16,379 nucleotides of DNA, from assembly GCA_964422155.1 (NCBI GenBank), contig CAYQZZ010000047.1, positions 1 to 16,379 of the forward strand, written 5' to 3'. Of this stretch, positions 1-6,292 are shown piece after piece. The position numbers and the translations under genes are program-made. The notes below the pieces were generated by a model. The model searched no databases. It saw nothing but the letters and a program-made list of their open reading frames with translations, and was not told the origin of the DNA. The stretch's first letter is position 1; every line of letters begins with the position of its first letter. The DNA comes from JBGPRB01 sp964422155. Its GTDB lineage: Bacteria > Chloroflexota > Dehalococcoidia > Dehalococcoidales > RBG-16-60-22.

Positions 1-107
1 TATTCGTCCCGGCGGGGATGAAACACTGCCCCCTGATAATCAGGCGCGTCGACCGTCCTATTTTCCATTTTTCCACCGTGACCGGTGGCAAGTATATACA
101 GAGATAA
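1..107 (+). CDS. Cupin-fold protein, C-terminal end only (gene enters from the left edge)
   Basis: An open frame runs from the window edge (first full codon at 3) to a TAA at 105-107. It encodes the second cupin motif (FVPAGMKHCPLII) and ends in TGGKYIQR. The same segment occurs in the complete gene immediately downstream: bases 1-58 are identical to 446-503, after which the two diverge. This is therefore the tail of a tandem paralogue. The PAGMKH stretch is the usual cupin motif-2 pattern with a metal-ligand histidine. The substrate is unknown. Only about 34 residues are visible, so nothing can be said about the first motif or about intactness upstream. Confidence 0.75.
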   Translation, partial: FVPAGMKHCPLIIRRVDRPIFHFSTVTGGKYIQR

Positions 108-126
108 TAAAGGAGAACACAATAAA

Positions 127-564
127 ATGCCCAAATCAAAATACGGAAAATATATCGTCACGAAGCTGAAAATACCGGAGGAAAAGAAAAAAATCGCCGC
201 TGTTTACTCCAAATATGCCAGGCGTATCCTGTGGATGGACGAGGACGTGGTGGACGGCGCTTTTCATATGAACACGGCCTGGTATCTGAAAGCCGCGGAG
301 ACGCTGGAAAACGTCCCGCATGTCCATGATACCGATGAGATTATCGGCTTTTTCGGCAGTAATTCCAATGACCCTTACGACCTGGGCGGGGAAATAGAAA
401 TCTGGCTGGAGGACGAAAAACAAATCATCAACAAAACCGCCATGATATTCGTCCCGGCGGGGATGAAACACTGCCCCCTGATAATCAGGCGCGTCGACCG
501 TCCCATTTTCCACTTCACCACCGTTCCCGGCGGCCACTATATCAAAGATGAAACCAAAAAATAA
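127..564 (+). CDS. Cupin-superfamily protein, tandem paralogue of the preceding gene
   Basis: This is a 145-residue protein. Start ATG 127 is chosen because AGGAG at 111-115 lies 11 bases upstream; an in-frame ATG at 85 would sit inside the previous gene. The cupin motifs are visible. Motif 1 is PHVHDTDEIIGFFG (H-x-H-x3-E, around residues 74-87), followed by a loop and GGEIEIWLEDE. Motif 2 is VPAGMKH (around residues 119-125). A two-His/one-Glu plus His metal site is therefore intact. No signal peptide is seen, so it is probably cytoplasmic. The start lies 19 bases after the stop of the upstream paralogue, so the two are probably co-transcribed. The enzymatic reaction cannot be read from the sequence; the protein may be a small metal-dependent enzyme or a ligand-binding cupin. 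Confidence is high for the fold and low for any specific function. Confidence 0.85.
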   Translation: MPKSKYGKYIVTKLKIPEEKKKIAAVYSKYARRILWMDEDVVDGAFHMNTAWYLKAAETLENVPHVHDTDEIIGFFGSNSNDPYDLGGEIEIWLEDEKQIINKTAMIFVPAGMKHCPLIIRRVDRPIFHFTTVPGGHYIKDETKK

Positions 565-597
565 TAAATATGGTTCGTGAGAAAAGTCGCTAACCTC

Positions 598-739
598 AAG
601 AGGTTGTTCGAATAACCCCGCTCCCACATTTATTCTGTCATTCCCGCGAAAGCGTCCCGATACTATCGGGACAGGATTCAAGCCAATTAATAACCTGGAT
701 TCCCGATCAGGTCGGGAATGACGATTTTCGGACAACCTC
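598..739. repeat. MITE-like nested palindromic intergenic element
   Basis: The gap between the cupin gene and the small membrane protein (565-917) is largely taken up by a nested inverted repeat. Outer arms: GAGGTTGTTCGAATA at 600-614 pairs with the complement of TTTTCGGACAACCTC at 725-739, with 2 mismatches in 15. Middle arms: GTCATTCCCG at 637-646 pairs exactly with CGGGAATGAC at 713-722. Two further hairpins lie inside: GTCCCGATACTATCGGGAC at 654-672, and TTCCCGA/TCGGGAA at 700-706 and 712-718. No open frame fills it. The architecture is that of a dispersed non-autonomous palindromic repeat. The remaining 740-917 shows nothing I can identify. Confidence 0.65.
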
Positions 740-917
740 CTCTTTTTCTCCGGGGCAACCGGGAGGACAATGCGGAAAGCCAACCATAGCGAAATAGTCA
801 CAGATACTTAATCAAGCCTCAACATATTACCATCAGGTGATTTACTGCCAGAGCCAATGAGTATAAACTTAAAATAGAGATAGATAAAGATGATACAGAG
901 ACGATGGGGAATTATAT

Positions 918-1106
918 ATGAGATTTCTATTCAGCCTGCTGCTTATAATGGTCGGCCTTTTCGGAGCCACCATATTCTTCTCAAGCACGATAACCATTAC
1001 TTCATCGATGTCTTTCGTCGATGGAATGGAGCTCTCCATGTGGCTCGGAGCATTTTCCATCCTGATGTTTATTAACGGCGTCTTTAATCTGTTCTCAGGC
1101 AATTAA
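918..1106 (+). CDS. Small two-helix membrane protein, unknown function
   Basis: A 62-residue open frame. ATG 918 is preceded by a weak GGGGA at 906-910. The protein is almost entirely hydrophobic: helix 1 covers roughly residues 2-22, a Ser/Thr-rich loop (SSTITITSSMSF) follows, and helix 2 covers roughly 38-58. It would be an integral membrane protein with a short turn. No family is recognised. It stands alone between a palindromic repeat and sbcC. The composition looks genuinely protein-like, but short hydrophobic frames can arise by chance, so confidence is moderate. Confidence 0.5.
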   Translation: MRFLFSLLLIMVGLFGATIFFSSTITITSSMSFVDGMELSMWLGAFSILMFINGVFNLFSGN

Positions 1107-1146
1107 TATTAAGCCGCATTCATTTCATTTCCTCAAAGCTTTCGTT

Positions 1147-1242
1147 CTATTGCCAACCCCTTACAATCGTGGCATTCAACTTATCCAGCAGTATATCCCT
1201 ATCGACCGTAACAGCGCGTCCAGGAGGTAGATAATAGTCCAC
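1147..1242 (-). pseudogene. Possible coding remnant in front of sbcC
   Basis: On the minus strand a 31-codon frame (first codon GTG at 1240-1242, TAG at 1147-1149) reads VDYYLPPGRAVTVDRDILL followed by DKLNATIVRGWQ. This looks protein-like, but an in-frame TAG lies a few codons upstream and there is no ribosome-binding site. It may be the 3' remnant of a decayed gene. No family is recognised, and chance is a real alternative. Confidence 0.2.
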
Positions 1243-1248
1243 CGAATT

Positions 1249-1258
1249 GTGCTAAAAT
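1249..1258 (+). promoter_or_regulatory. Extended -10 promoter element of sbcC
   Basis: GTGCTAAAAT contains an extended -10 (TG-C-TAAAAT, hexamer 1253-1258) and ends 9 bases before the sbcC ATG at 1268. The same ten bases occur in front of the Smr gene at 15874-15883. No good -35 is visible 16-18 bases upstream, which is tolerable for extended -10 promoters. Transcription would start within a few bases of the ATG, giving an almost leaderless message and fitting the lack of a Shine-Dalgarno sequence. Confidence 0.45.
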
Positions 1259-1267
1259 GGGGTCGAG

Positions 1268-3850
1268 ATGATTCCCGTAAAGCTGAAGATGCGCAACTTC
1301 ATGTGCTACCGCGACAACGTCCCGCCGCTGGACTTTACGGGTATTCATCTGGCCTGCCTTTCCGGCGATAACGGTAACGGTAAATCGGCCATCATCGACG
1401 CCATAACCTGGGCGCTGTGGGGCAAAACCCGCGCCAGCAGCGATGACGACCTCATTTATACCACACAGGCGGAGATGGAGGTAGAGTTCGAGTTTAACGT
1501 CGGGGAACAGCTATACCGCATAATACGCAAGCGCTCACGACCCAGGAAGCGGAGGGCGGCGGGGCAATCGTCCCTGGAGCTCCAGATAAGCTCTGGCGAC
1601 GGTTTCCGACCCATCACCGGCAATACCATCGCCCAGACGCAGCAGAAAATCATCGAAGTCCTGCACATGGACTACGATACCTTCGTCAACAGCGCCTACC
1701 TCCGCCAGGGGCACGCCGACGAGTTCACCCGGCAGGCCCCATCCAAACGCAAGGAGGTGCTGGGCAATATCCTCGGTCTTGCCATCTACGACCAGCTCGA
1801 AGACCAGGCTAAAGAACTCGCCAAGCAGCACGAAGTCGACAGCGTCCAGCTGGAAAATACCATCAAAGAAATTAGCAGCGAGCTGGCACAGAAGCCTACT
1901 TACGAGGCAGAGTTGGAACAGGCACAGGACACACTTTCCCGTATCGACACGGAAACGCGCGAAAAAGAAGCCGGACTGAACGAGCTGCGACAGAAAAAAG
2001 AGGCGCTGGAGAATAAGAAGACCCAGCTTGACGAGCTGGAAGCACGTATCAATACCAGCATAAAGGACCTCCAGCGATGGGACGAGCAGGCCGCACAGCA
2101 CATCTCCAGAATAAAACAGTACGAGGAGGTCATCGGGAAGAGGTCCGATATCGAAGCAGGCTTCGCCCAATTCATCGAGGCAAAGAAGGCCACCGATGAA
2201 CTCGACCGCAAGTTCCGGCAATCGGTCAACCTGGACAAACAAAAGGGCCAGATGGAGCGCAAAATAGAGCAAGCTAAAAATGAACTGTTGAGAAACCACG
2301 CCGTTATCAAGAGCAATATCGACGAGCTTGACAGAAAAATCCAGAAACTGCCCGAACTGAGGAATCAACTCAGCCAGGCGCAGGCACAGATGCGCAAACT
2401 GGCGGAGTCCGAAACAACGCTGCGCCAGAAAGAGCAGTCCGTCCAGGAAGCACAGAAGCAGGTCAGCTACCTGGAGGCTGAAAAAGCCCGACTGGAGCGG
2501 GAAATTAACGAGGTGACGGAAAAGCTCGACCTTCTCTCATCACATATAGCATCCCATACCGAGGCCAGGTGCCCGCTCTGCGAGACGGAGCTAACGCGGG
2601 AAGGCCTGGAGCTTATCGCAGTAAAATACACAAAAGAAAAACAGGAAAAAGCAGACCAACTAACAAAAACTAAAGATAATATGACACAAAAACGGGCGGA
2701 ATTCGAGGCACTGCAAAAGGAAAAAGCCCGGTTCGAAGCGGCGCTGAACCAGGAAAAAACTAAAGCCCAGAGCCAGGAAGAACTGATGAAGAATAAGATT
2801 AAGGAAATCGAAGAAGACAATAAAAAGCTGGCGGAGCTCAAGAGTGGTATAACGGACATCGAACAGCGCCTGGCGAAAAGGGACTTCGCCATCGCAGAGC
2901 AGACAGCCCTGGCGTCTATCGAAACCGAACTGGCAAACCTCGGCTATGACGCCGGAAAGCACGAACAGGCACGACAGCAATTAAGCCAGCTCGAGTCCTA
3001 CGAACGTGATAAAAACAGACTGGACGAAGCCGAGAAGCTCATCGACCAGGAAAAAGAGGCGGCTTTAAATGCCGAAAAAGCAGCCCAGGAACTACGCGAA
3101 AGGCTGAAGGTCAACAACCAGCAAAAAGAAACCCTCACGGCTGAGCTAACCCGTCTGCCGCAACTGAGCCAGGAGCTAGCCGCAACCGAGGCCGAGTACA
3201 GGAACCTTACCGCACAACGCAGCCAGGCCCAGGAAGCCGTAGGCAGCATCAAGGCAAAAATACAGCGCTGCCACGAACTGGAACTGAAAAAGAAAGAGAA
3301 GGAAGACCAGCTGGCACGGGTGTCCAAGGAAGAAGCAATTTACCGGGAACTTTCCAGAGCCTTCGGCAAGACAGGCATACAGGCATTGCTCATCGAGATG
3401 GCATTGCCGGAAATCGAAACGGAGGCCAACCGACTCCTCGCCCGGATGACCGATAACCGGATGCACGTGAAATTCGAGACACAGAAAGAGACCAAGAAAG
3501 GCACCGTGCAGGAAACGCTGGATATCGCCATCGCCGACGAGCTCGGCACCAGGAACTACGAGATGTTCAGCGGCGGTGAAGCCTTCCGCATCAACTTCGC
3601 TATCCGCATCGCACTGTCCCGCCTGCTCGCCAGGCGTGCCGGGGCGCCGTTACCAACTTTAATTATCGACGAGGGTTTCGGCACCCAGGACAGCACCGGA
3701 ATAGAGAAGCTTAAAGAGGCGATAAACTCCATCCAGAGCGACTTCGATAAGATACTGGTCATCACCCACATGGATGAACTGAAAGACGCCTTCCCCGTGC
3801 GCATCGATGTCACCAAGACAGCGGAGGGGTCGATGATTTCGGTGAACTAG
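1268..3850 (+). CDS. sbcC: SbcC/Rad50-type DNA repair ATPase
   Basis: An 860-residue SMC-like ABC ATPase of the SbcC/Rad50 family. With the SbcD/Mre11 nuclease, such proteins process DNA ends and hairpins. The parts are visible in order: N-terminal P-loop GDNGNGKS (33-40); Q-loop in YLRQG (Gln147); a long charged coiled coil (about 180-430); the zinc hook CPLC (435-438), which dimerises two molecules; the returning coiled coil (about 445-700); signature FSGGEA (767-772); Walker B LIIDEGFG with Asp801/Glu802; and the H-loop THMDE (His834). All catalytic motifs are intact. At 860 residues it has shorter coils than E. coli SbcC. ATG 1268 has no clear Shine-Dalgarno, and an extended -10 sits just upstream. 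No sbcD is adjacent in the window. Its stop lies 4 bases from the stop of the convergent HD gene. Confidence 0.93.
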   Translation: MIPVKLKMRNFMCYRDNVPPLDFTGIHLACLSGDNGNGKSAIIDAITWALWGKTRASSDDDLIYTTQAEMEVEFEFNVGEQLYRIIRKRSRPRKRRAAGQSSLELQISSGDGFRPITGNTIAQTQQKIIEVLHMDYDTFVNSAYLRQGHADEFTRQAPSKRKEVLGNILGLAIYDQLEDQAKELAKQHEVDSVQLENTIKEISSELAQKPTYEAELEQAQDTLSRIDTETREKEAGLNELRQKKEALENKKTQLDELEARINTSIKDLQRWDEQAAQHISRIKQYEEVIGKRSDIEAGFAQFIEAKKATDELDRKFRQSVNLDKQKGQMERKIEQAKNELLRNHAVIKSNIDELDRKIQKLPELRNQLSQAQAQMRKLAESETTLRQKEQSVQEAQKQVSYLEAEKARLEREINEVTEKLDLLSSHIASHTEARCPLCETELTREGLELIAVKYTKEKQEKADQLTKTKDNMTQKRAEFEALQKEKARFEAALNQEKTKAQSQEELMKNKIKEIEEDNKKLAELKSGITDIEQRLAKRDFAIAEQTALASIETELANLGYDAGKHEQARQQLSQLESYERDKNRLDEAEKLIDQEKEAALNAEKAAQELRERLKVNNQQKETLTAELTRLPQLSQELAATEAEYRNLTAQRSQAQEAVGSIKAKIQRCHELELKKKEKEDQLARVSKEEAIYRELSRAFGKTGIQALLIEMALPEIETEANRLLARMTDNRMHVKFETQKETKKGTVQETLDIAIADELGTRNYEMFSGGEAFRINFAIRIALSRLLARRAGAPLPTLIIDEGFGTQDSTGIEKLKEAINSIQSDFDKILVITHMDELKDAFPVRIDVTKTAEGSMISVN

Positions 3851-3854
3851 CCGA

Positions 3855-4406
3855 CTAAAGTCCAAGCTGCGGGGCAACTTTTTTCATCGCCTCTAAACCG
3901 ATGGCGATAAACTCATCGAGGTCAAGGCCGATATCGGCACACCGGGCGATTTGCTCCCGGCTGGCGCCGGCGGCAAAGCTTTTTTCCTTAAACCTTTTTC
4001 TTACCGAGCTGGCTTCCAGGTTCGCAATCTTTTTATCGGGGCGCACCAGCACCGCCGCGGTAATCAGTCCGGTGAGGGGGTCGGCACAGAAGAGTGCTTT
4101 TTCCATGGGCGTTTCCGGGGCAATGCCATGCCGTTCATTATGGCAGAGGATGGCATCGGCTATCGCTGCGCTGGCCCCAAGGTCGCGGGCGAGGTCGGCT
4201 CCCAGCTTACCGTGGCTGCTCATATCGCCCTCGGTAAGCTCGACATCGATGTCATGGAGTAAACCGGCCAGGCCCCACTCCAACTCATTCCCACCCAGGC
4301 GCCCGGCCAGAGCATGCATGATGGCCTCCGTAGCCAGCATGTGTTTTATCAGGTTTTCGTTGTCTACGTTTTCTCTGATAGACTCAAGCGCTTCCCGGCG
4401 GTTCAT
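3855..4406 (-). CDS. HD-domain (HDIG-type) phosphohydrolase
   Basis: A 183-residue protein. ATG at 4404-4406 is preferred over an upstream start at 4436 because GGGAGGGG precedes it closely and the upstream start would overlap the -10 element. Metal-binding HD features can be seen: an early His in LIKHMLATEAIMHAL, the paired HD in GLLHDIDVE, SSHGKLGADLA, a His in ILCHNERHG, and a final Asp in ALFCADPLTGLI. The family contains metal-dependent phosphohydrolases acting on nucleotides or related phosphoesters; the substrate here is unknown. No partner domain is fused. It is transcribed towards sbcC and probably stands alone, with its own promoter. Confidence 0.85.
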   Translation of the reverse strand: MNRREALESIRENVDNENLIKHMLATEAIMHALAGRLGGNELEWGLAGLLHDIDVELTEGDMSSHGKLGADLARDLGASAAIADAILCHNERHGIAPETPMEKALFCADPLTGLITAAVLVRPDKKIANLEASSVRKRFKEKSFAAGASREQIARCADIGLDLDEFIAIGLEAMKKVAPQLGL

Positions 4407-4424
4407 CTGCCCCTCCCGATGGTA

Positions 4425-4453
4425 AATATACAACACATAGAATCAACAATCAA
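4425..4453 (-). promoter_or_regulatory. Sigma70-type promoter of the HD-domain gene
   Basis: On the minus strand, TTGATT (4448-4453) is separated by 17 bases from TATATT (4425-4430). The predicted transcription start, about 4418, leaves a leader of roughly 12 bases that carries the GGGAGGGG Shine-Dalgarno of the HD gene. The spacing and hexamers are good. This also supports the chosen start codon. Confidence 0.55.
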
Positions 4454-4551
4454 CAGTACTTTGTTACTATCCACTCTTATAGAGTTTGAATTTGCCCTTC
4501 AGCAGGCGGAGCGGGTACACTATTGATGAAATCTTTAAACGGGTAATGGTA

Positions 4552-4564
4552 GGTTAAATTAACC
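4552..4564. promoter_or_regulatory. Perfect 13-bp palindrome before the NTF2-like gene, possible operator
   Basis: GGTTAAATTAACC is a perfect palindrome about a central A. It lies immediately before the AAAGGAG Shine-Dalgarno (4568-4574) of the gene starting at 4581. A dimeric repressor site or a small hairpin close to the ribosome-binding site are both possible. There is no direct evidence for a bound protein. Confidence 0.3.
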
Positions 4565-4580
4565 AGGAAAGGAGTGCATC

Positions 4581-5258
4581 ATGAATACAAAGGAACTGGA
4601 AGCAACGGTCGAGACCCTAAAACAGCAGGTCAGGACGCTGCAGGAGCAAACCAGGACTTTGCAGGACATTGAGGAGATAAAGAAATTACAGAGGGCGTAC
4701 GGCTATTACCTGGAAAACTGGATGACCGATGAAGTGGCCGACCTGTTTTCCGATAGCCCCGATACCGTGTTGCTGGTTCATGCCGGCGAGTTCCGCGGGA
4801 AGGAAGGCGTGAGAAAGTTCTTCAGGCCCAGAGACAGAAACAAGGGACGAAGAATGCCGGAGTTTTTCCACCAGGTGATGCAGCTTTCGCCGATTCTCGA
4901 CGTGGCGCCGGACGGTAAAACGGCCAAGGGGAGATGGTACGGCTTCGGGGCAAATGCATCTCCGGTAAAGGACGGCGTCTTTCAGGGGTGGATGGACGGG
5001 GTATATGAAAACGAATATATAAAAGAGAACGGCAAGTGGAAAATATTAAAGCTCGGCTGGTACATGTATTTCTTCGCTCCGTATTTCAAGGGTTGGGTGG
5101 TGCCGGAGAGGCAGTGCGATAAGAATTTCCAGCACCAGCCGCCCCAGCTAAACCCGGAAGGCCCTTCACCGGACACTTTTTACCCGTCACAGTTTATCTG
5201 CCCGTTCCACTTCGAGCATCCGGTTACTGGCGAAGAGACGCCGGTGAATAACCCTTAG
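4581..5258 (+). CDS. NTF2/SnoaL-like fold protein with N-terminal coiled coil
   Basis: A 225-residue protein starting at ATG 4581, with AAAGGAG at 4568-4574 (spacing 6). Residues 1-35 form a heptad-like coiled coil rich in Leu, Gln and Glu. The segment IEEIKKLQRAYGYYLENWM followed by DLFSDSP is the characteristic opening of SnoaL-like polyketide-cyclase/dehydratase-fold proteins. A mixed alpha/beta region continues to about residue 170 (GRWYGFG; WKILKLGWYMYF). The C-terminal 55 residues are Pro- and aromatic-rich. No signal peptide is visible. Members of this fold act as small-molecule isomerases, hydratases or binding proteins, and the substrate here cannot be assigned. A cupin gene follows 70 bases downstream on the same strand, so they may form a catabolic pair. 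Confidence 0.8.
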   Translation: MNTKELEATVETLKQQVRTLQEQTRTLQDIEEIKKLQRAYGYYLENWMTDEVADLFSDSPDTVLLVHAGEFRGKEGVRKFFRPRDRNKGRRMPEFFHQVMQLSPILDVAPDGKTAKGRWYGFGANASPVKDGVFQGWMDGVYENEYIKENGKWKILKLGWYMYFFAPYFKGWVVPERQCDKNFQHQPPQLNPEGPSPDTFYPSQFICPFHFEHPVTGEETPVNNP

Positions 5259-5260
5259 AT

Positions 5261-5305
5261 GTCATTGCGAGCCATCCCGACGCAGTCGTGAGGTGTGGCA
5301 ATCTC
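5261..5305. repeat. Fragment of a dispersed intergenic repeat (GTCATTGCGAG...GGCAATCTC)
   Basis: Directly after the NTF2-like gene, GTCATTGCGAG (5261-5271) and GGCAATCTC (5297-5305) flank a short GC-rich core. This combination recalls a widespread class of short intergenic repeats in many bacterial genomes. Only one arm seems to be present here, and no other copy occurs in the window. Assignment is by pattern memory, so confidence is moderate. Confidence 0.4.
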
Positions 5306-5328
5306 TATCTTGAGACGGTAATAATATT

Positions 5329-5838
5329 ATGAGACGTGTTGTTACCGGCCACAGGAATGGGAAATCCGTTATCTTAGAGGATGCGGAAATACCAGCGCAG
5401 GATATCGGGGTAGGAGAAATAGCCAGACTCTGGAAGACAGACGGAATACCCACTATACCTCTGGAGGAAAGAGACCTTAAGGAACATCTCCCTACCAGGA
5501 TGCCAAAACCCGGAGAAACACTTGTATGGGTATGGGTGTGTACGCCGGATGAAGAGTTCTTCAAAAAAGCTAAAGAAAACGGCGTGGATGTAGTCGGAGA
5601 ATGGCGAAAGCGATCCGGAGACGATTTCGGAATGCATACCACCGACACCATAGACTATGACATCATTCTCTCAGGGGAGCTCTGGATGGAGCTCGACGAT
5701 GGCGCGGAGGTACACCTCAAACCGTTCGATTGCGTGGTGCAAAACGGCACACGTCACGCCTGGCGAAACCGGAGTTCCAAAAATTGTGTAATGTTATCCG
5801 TTTTAATCGGGGCTAAACGGAAAAAGAGCACCAAATAA
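5329..5838 (+). CDS. Cupin-domain protein
   Basis: A 169-residue protein with no signal peptide. The C-terminal half carries the cupin barrel. Motif 1 is around residues 103-121, GMHTTDTIDYDIILSGELW, in which one of the two usual histidines is replaced (H-T-T-D-x4-D instead of H-x-H-x3-E). Motif 2 is LKPFDCVVQNGTRHAWRN (around residues 129-146) and keeps its His. The N-terminal ~70 residues (RRVVTGHRNGKSVILED...) form an extended region seen in other two-part cupins. ATG 5329 has only a weak upstream purine stretch. It lies downstream of the NTF2-like gene on the same strand, so co-transcription is possible. A metal site cannot be guaranteed because of the altered first motif. Confidence 0.8.
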   Translation: MRRVVTGHRNGKSVILEDAEIPAQDIGVGEIARLWKTDGIPTIPLEERDLKEHLPTRMPKPGETLVWVWVCTPDEEFFKKAKENGVDVVGEWRKRSGDDFGMHTTDTIDYDIILSGELWMELDDGAEVHLKPFDCVVQNGTRHAWRNRSSKNCVMLSVLIGAKRKKSTK

Positions 5839-5840
5839 TA

Positions 5841-6002
5841 TCACTCCTTCACCGCTACCGCACTTTCGCCCCTCAGCACCCGCTTTAAATACTGGCCTGT
5901 GGCAGAGGACTCTTGATGGGTAATCTCCTCAGGGGTGCCGGTGGCGACGATATAGCCGCCGGCGTCGCCGGCGCCGGGACCGAGGTCGATATACTCATCA
6001 GC
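5841..6002 (-). pseudogene. Remnant copy of the uvrA 3' end
   Basis: On the minus strand, this segment encodes ADEYIDLGPGAGDAGGYIVA followed by TGTPEEITHQESSATGQYLK and RVLRGESAVAVKE, then a stop. It matches the last 53 or so residues of the complete UvrA encoded at 12607-15492, up to RVLRGES; the final residues differ (AVAVKE versus RVGVVD). Upstream of the Ala codon (6000-6002) the frame reads into unrelated sequence with no UvrA similarity, and there is no start signal. It is therefore a non-functional fragment. It lies in the same orientation as uvrA and marks the left edge of the importer block. Confidence 0.85.
5881..5978. repeat. Left copy of 98-bp direct repeat (uvrA 3' end)
   Basis: From cgctttaaat to gcgccggg this tract matches 12647-12744 at all but one position (T at 5898 versus G at 12664) by eye. 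Outside the tract the two copies still encode similar UvrA residues but with many synonymous differences. The tract is in direct orientation with its partner, and the two frame the importer block. Confidence 0.88.
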
Positions 6003-6014
6003 AATTCCCCAGCC

Positions 6015-6078
6015 CTGGCTTTTTGTGGAGCTTATCATTTGGTGGAAAATATTTCTAACCAAATGCAAATGAAGCCAG
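6015..6078. repeat. Nested inverted repeat at the inner edge of the uvrA remnant
   Basis: Outer arms CTGGCTT (6015-6021) and AAGCCAG (6072-6078) enclose inner arms CATTTGGT (6036-6043) and ACCAAATG (6058-6065). Both pairs are perfect. No T-tract follows, so it does not look like a classic terminator. It sits between the uvrA fragment and the promoter of the importer operon. It could be a regulator site, a structured RNA or the scar of a mobile element. Confidence 0.45.
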
Positions 6079-6090
6079 CAGAACCTACGG

Positions 6091-6119
6091 TTGACAATGC
6101 GAGAAATGTAGAATATATT
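6091..6119 (+). promoter_or_regulatory. Strong sigma70-type promoter of the importer block
   Basis: A consensus TTGACA (6091-6096) and TATATT (6114-6119, one base from TATAAT) are separated by exactly 17 bases. This is the best promoter match I found in the window. It would give a leader of about 165 bases ahead of the binding-protein gene at 6293. Confidence 0.65.
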
Positions 6120-6225
6120 ATACTGAATCAACAAAATGAATGTTATAAATGAATGCACTTAAGAACACGGGTAATTCTATCCATATTCATGGAACATAGT
6201 GGGGAAAACCTAAATTTAAATTAAT

Positions 6226-6237
6226 TAAGGAGGTGAT
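6226..6237 (+). other. Full-length Shine-Dalgarno sequence without a start codon
   Basis: TAAGGAGGTGAT is a perfect complement of the canonical 16S rRNA 3' tail. It lies in the leader of the binding-protein gene, about 55 bases upstream of its real start. Only very short frames follow it (for example GTG at 6234, ending at TAA after a few codons). The functional Shine-Dalgarno for the gene is AGGAGG at 6281-6286. The upstream copy may be a ribosome standby site, the site of a minimal leader peptide, or the remnant of a lost gene start. It overlaps an imperfect palindrome (CCTAAATT...AATTAAGG). Confidence 0.4.
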
Positions 6238-6292
6238 TATAGGCAATAATTAATATAATAAGTACAACCAAATACTTAAGAGGAGGATAAAG

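Noticed and set aside
598..739. CRISPR array or tRNA in the palindromic region
   Set aside because: There are no regularly spaced direct repeats, and no cloverleaf with the conserved T-loop could be traced.
1535..2368. 277-codon minus-strand frame opposite sbcC
   Set aside because: It is antisense to the SbcC coiled coil; its Leu/Phe-rich translation is what Glu/Lys-rich coding gives in reverse.
5913..6152. 79-codon plus-strand frame over the uvrA remnant
   Set aside because: It is the antisense shadow of the uvrA fragment (Gly/Ala-rich from GGC-type codons) and has no ribosome-binding site of its own.
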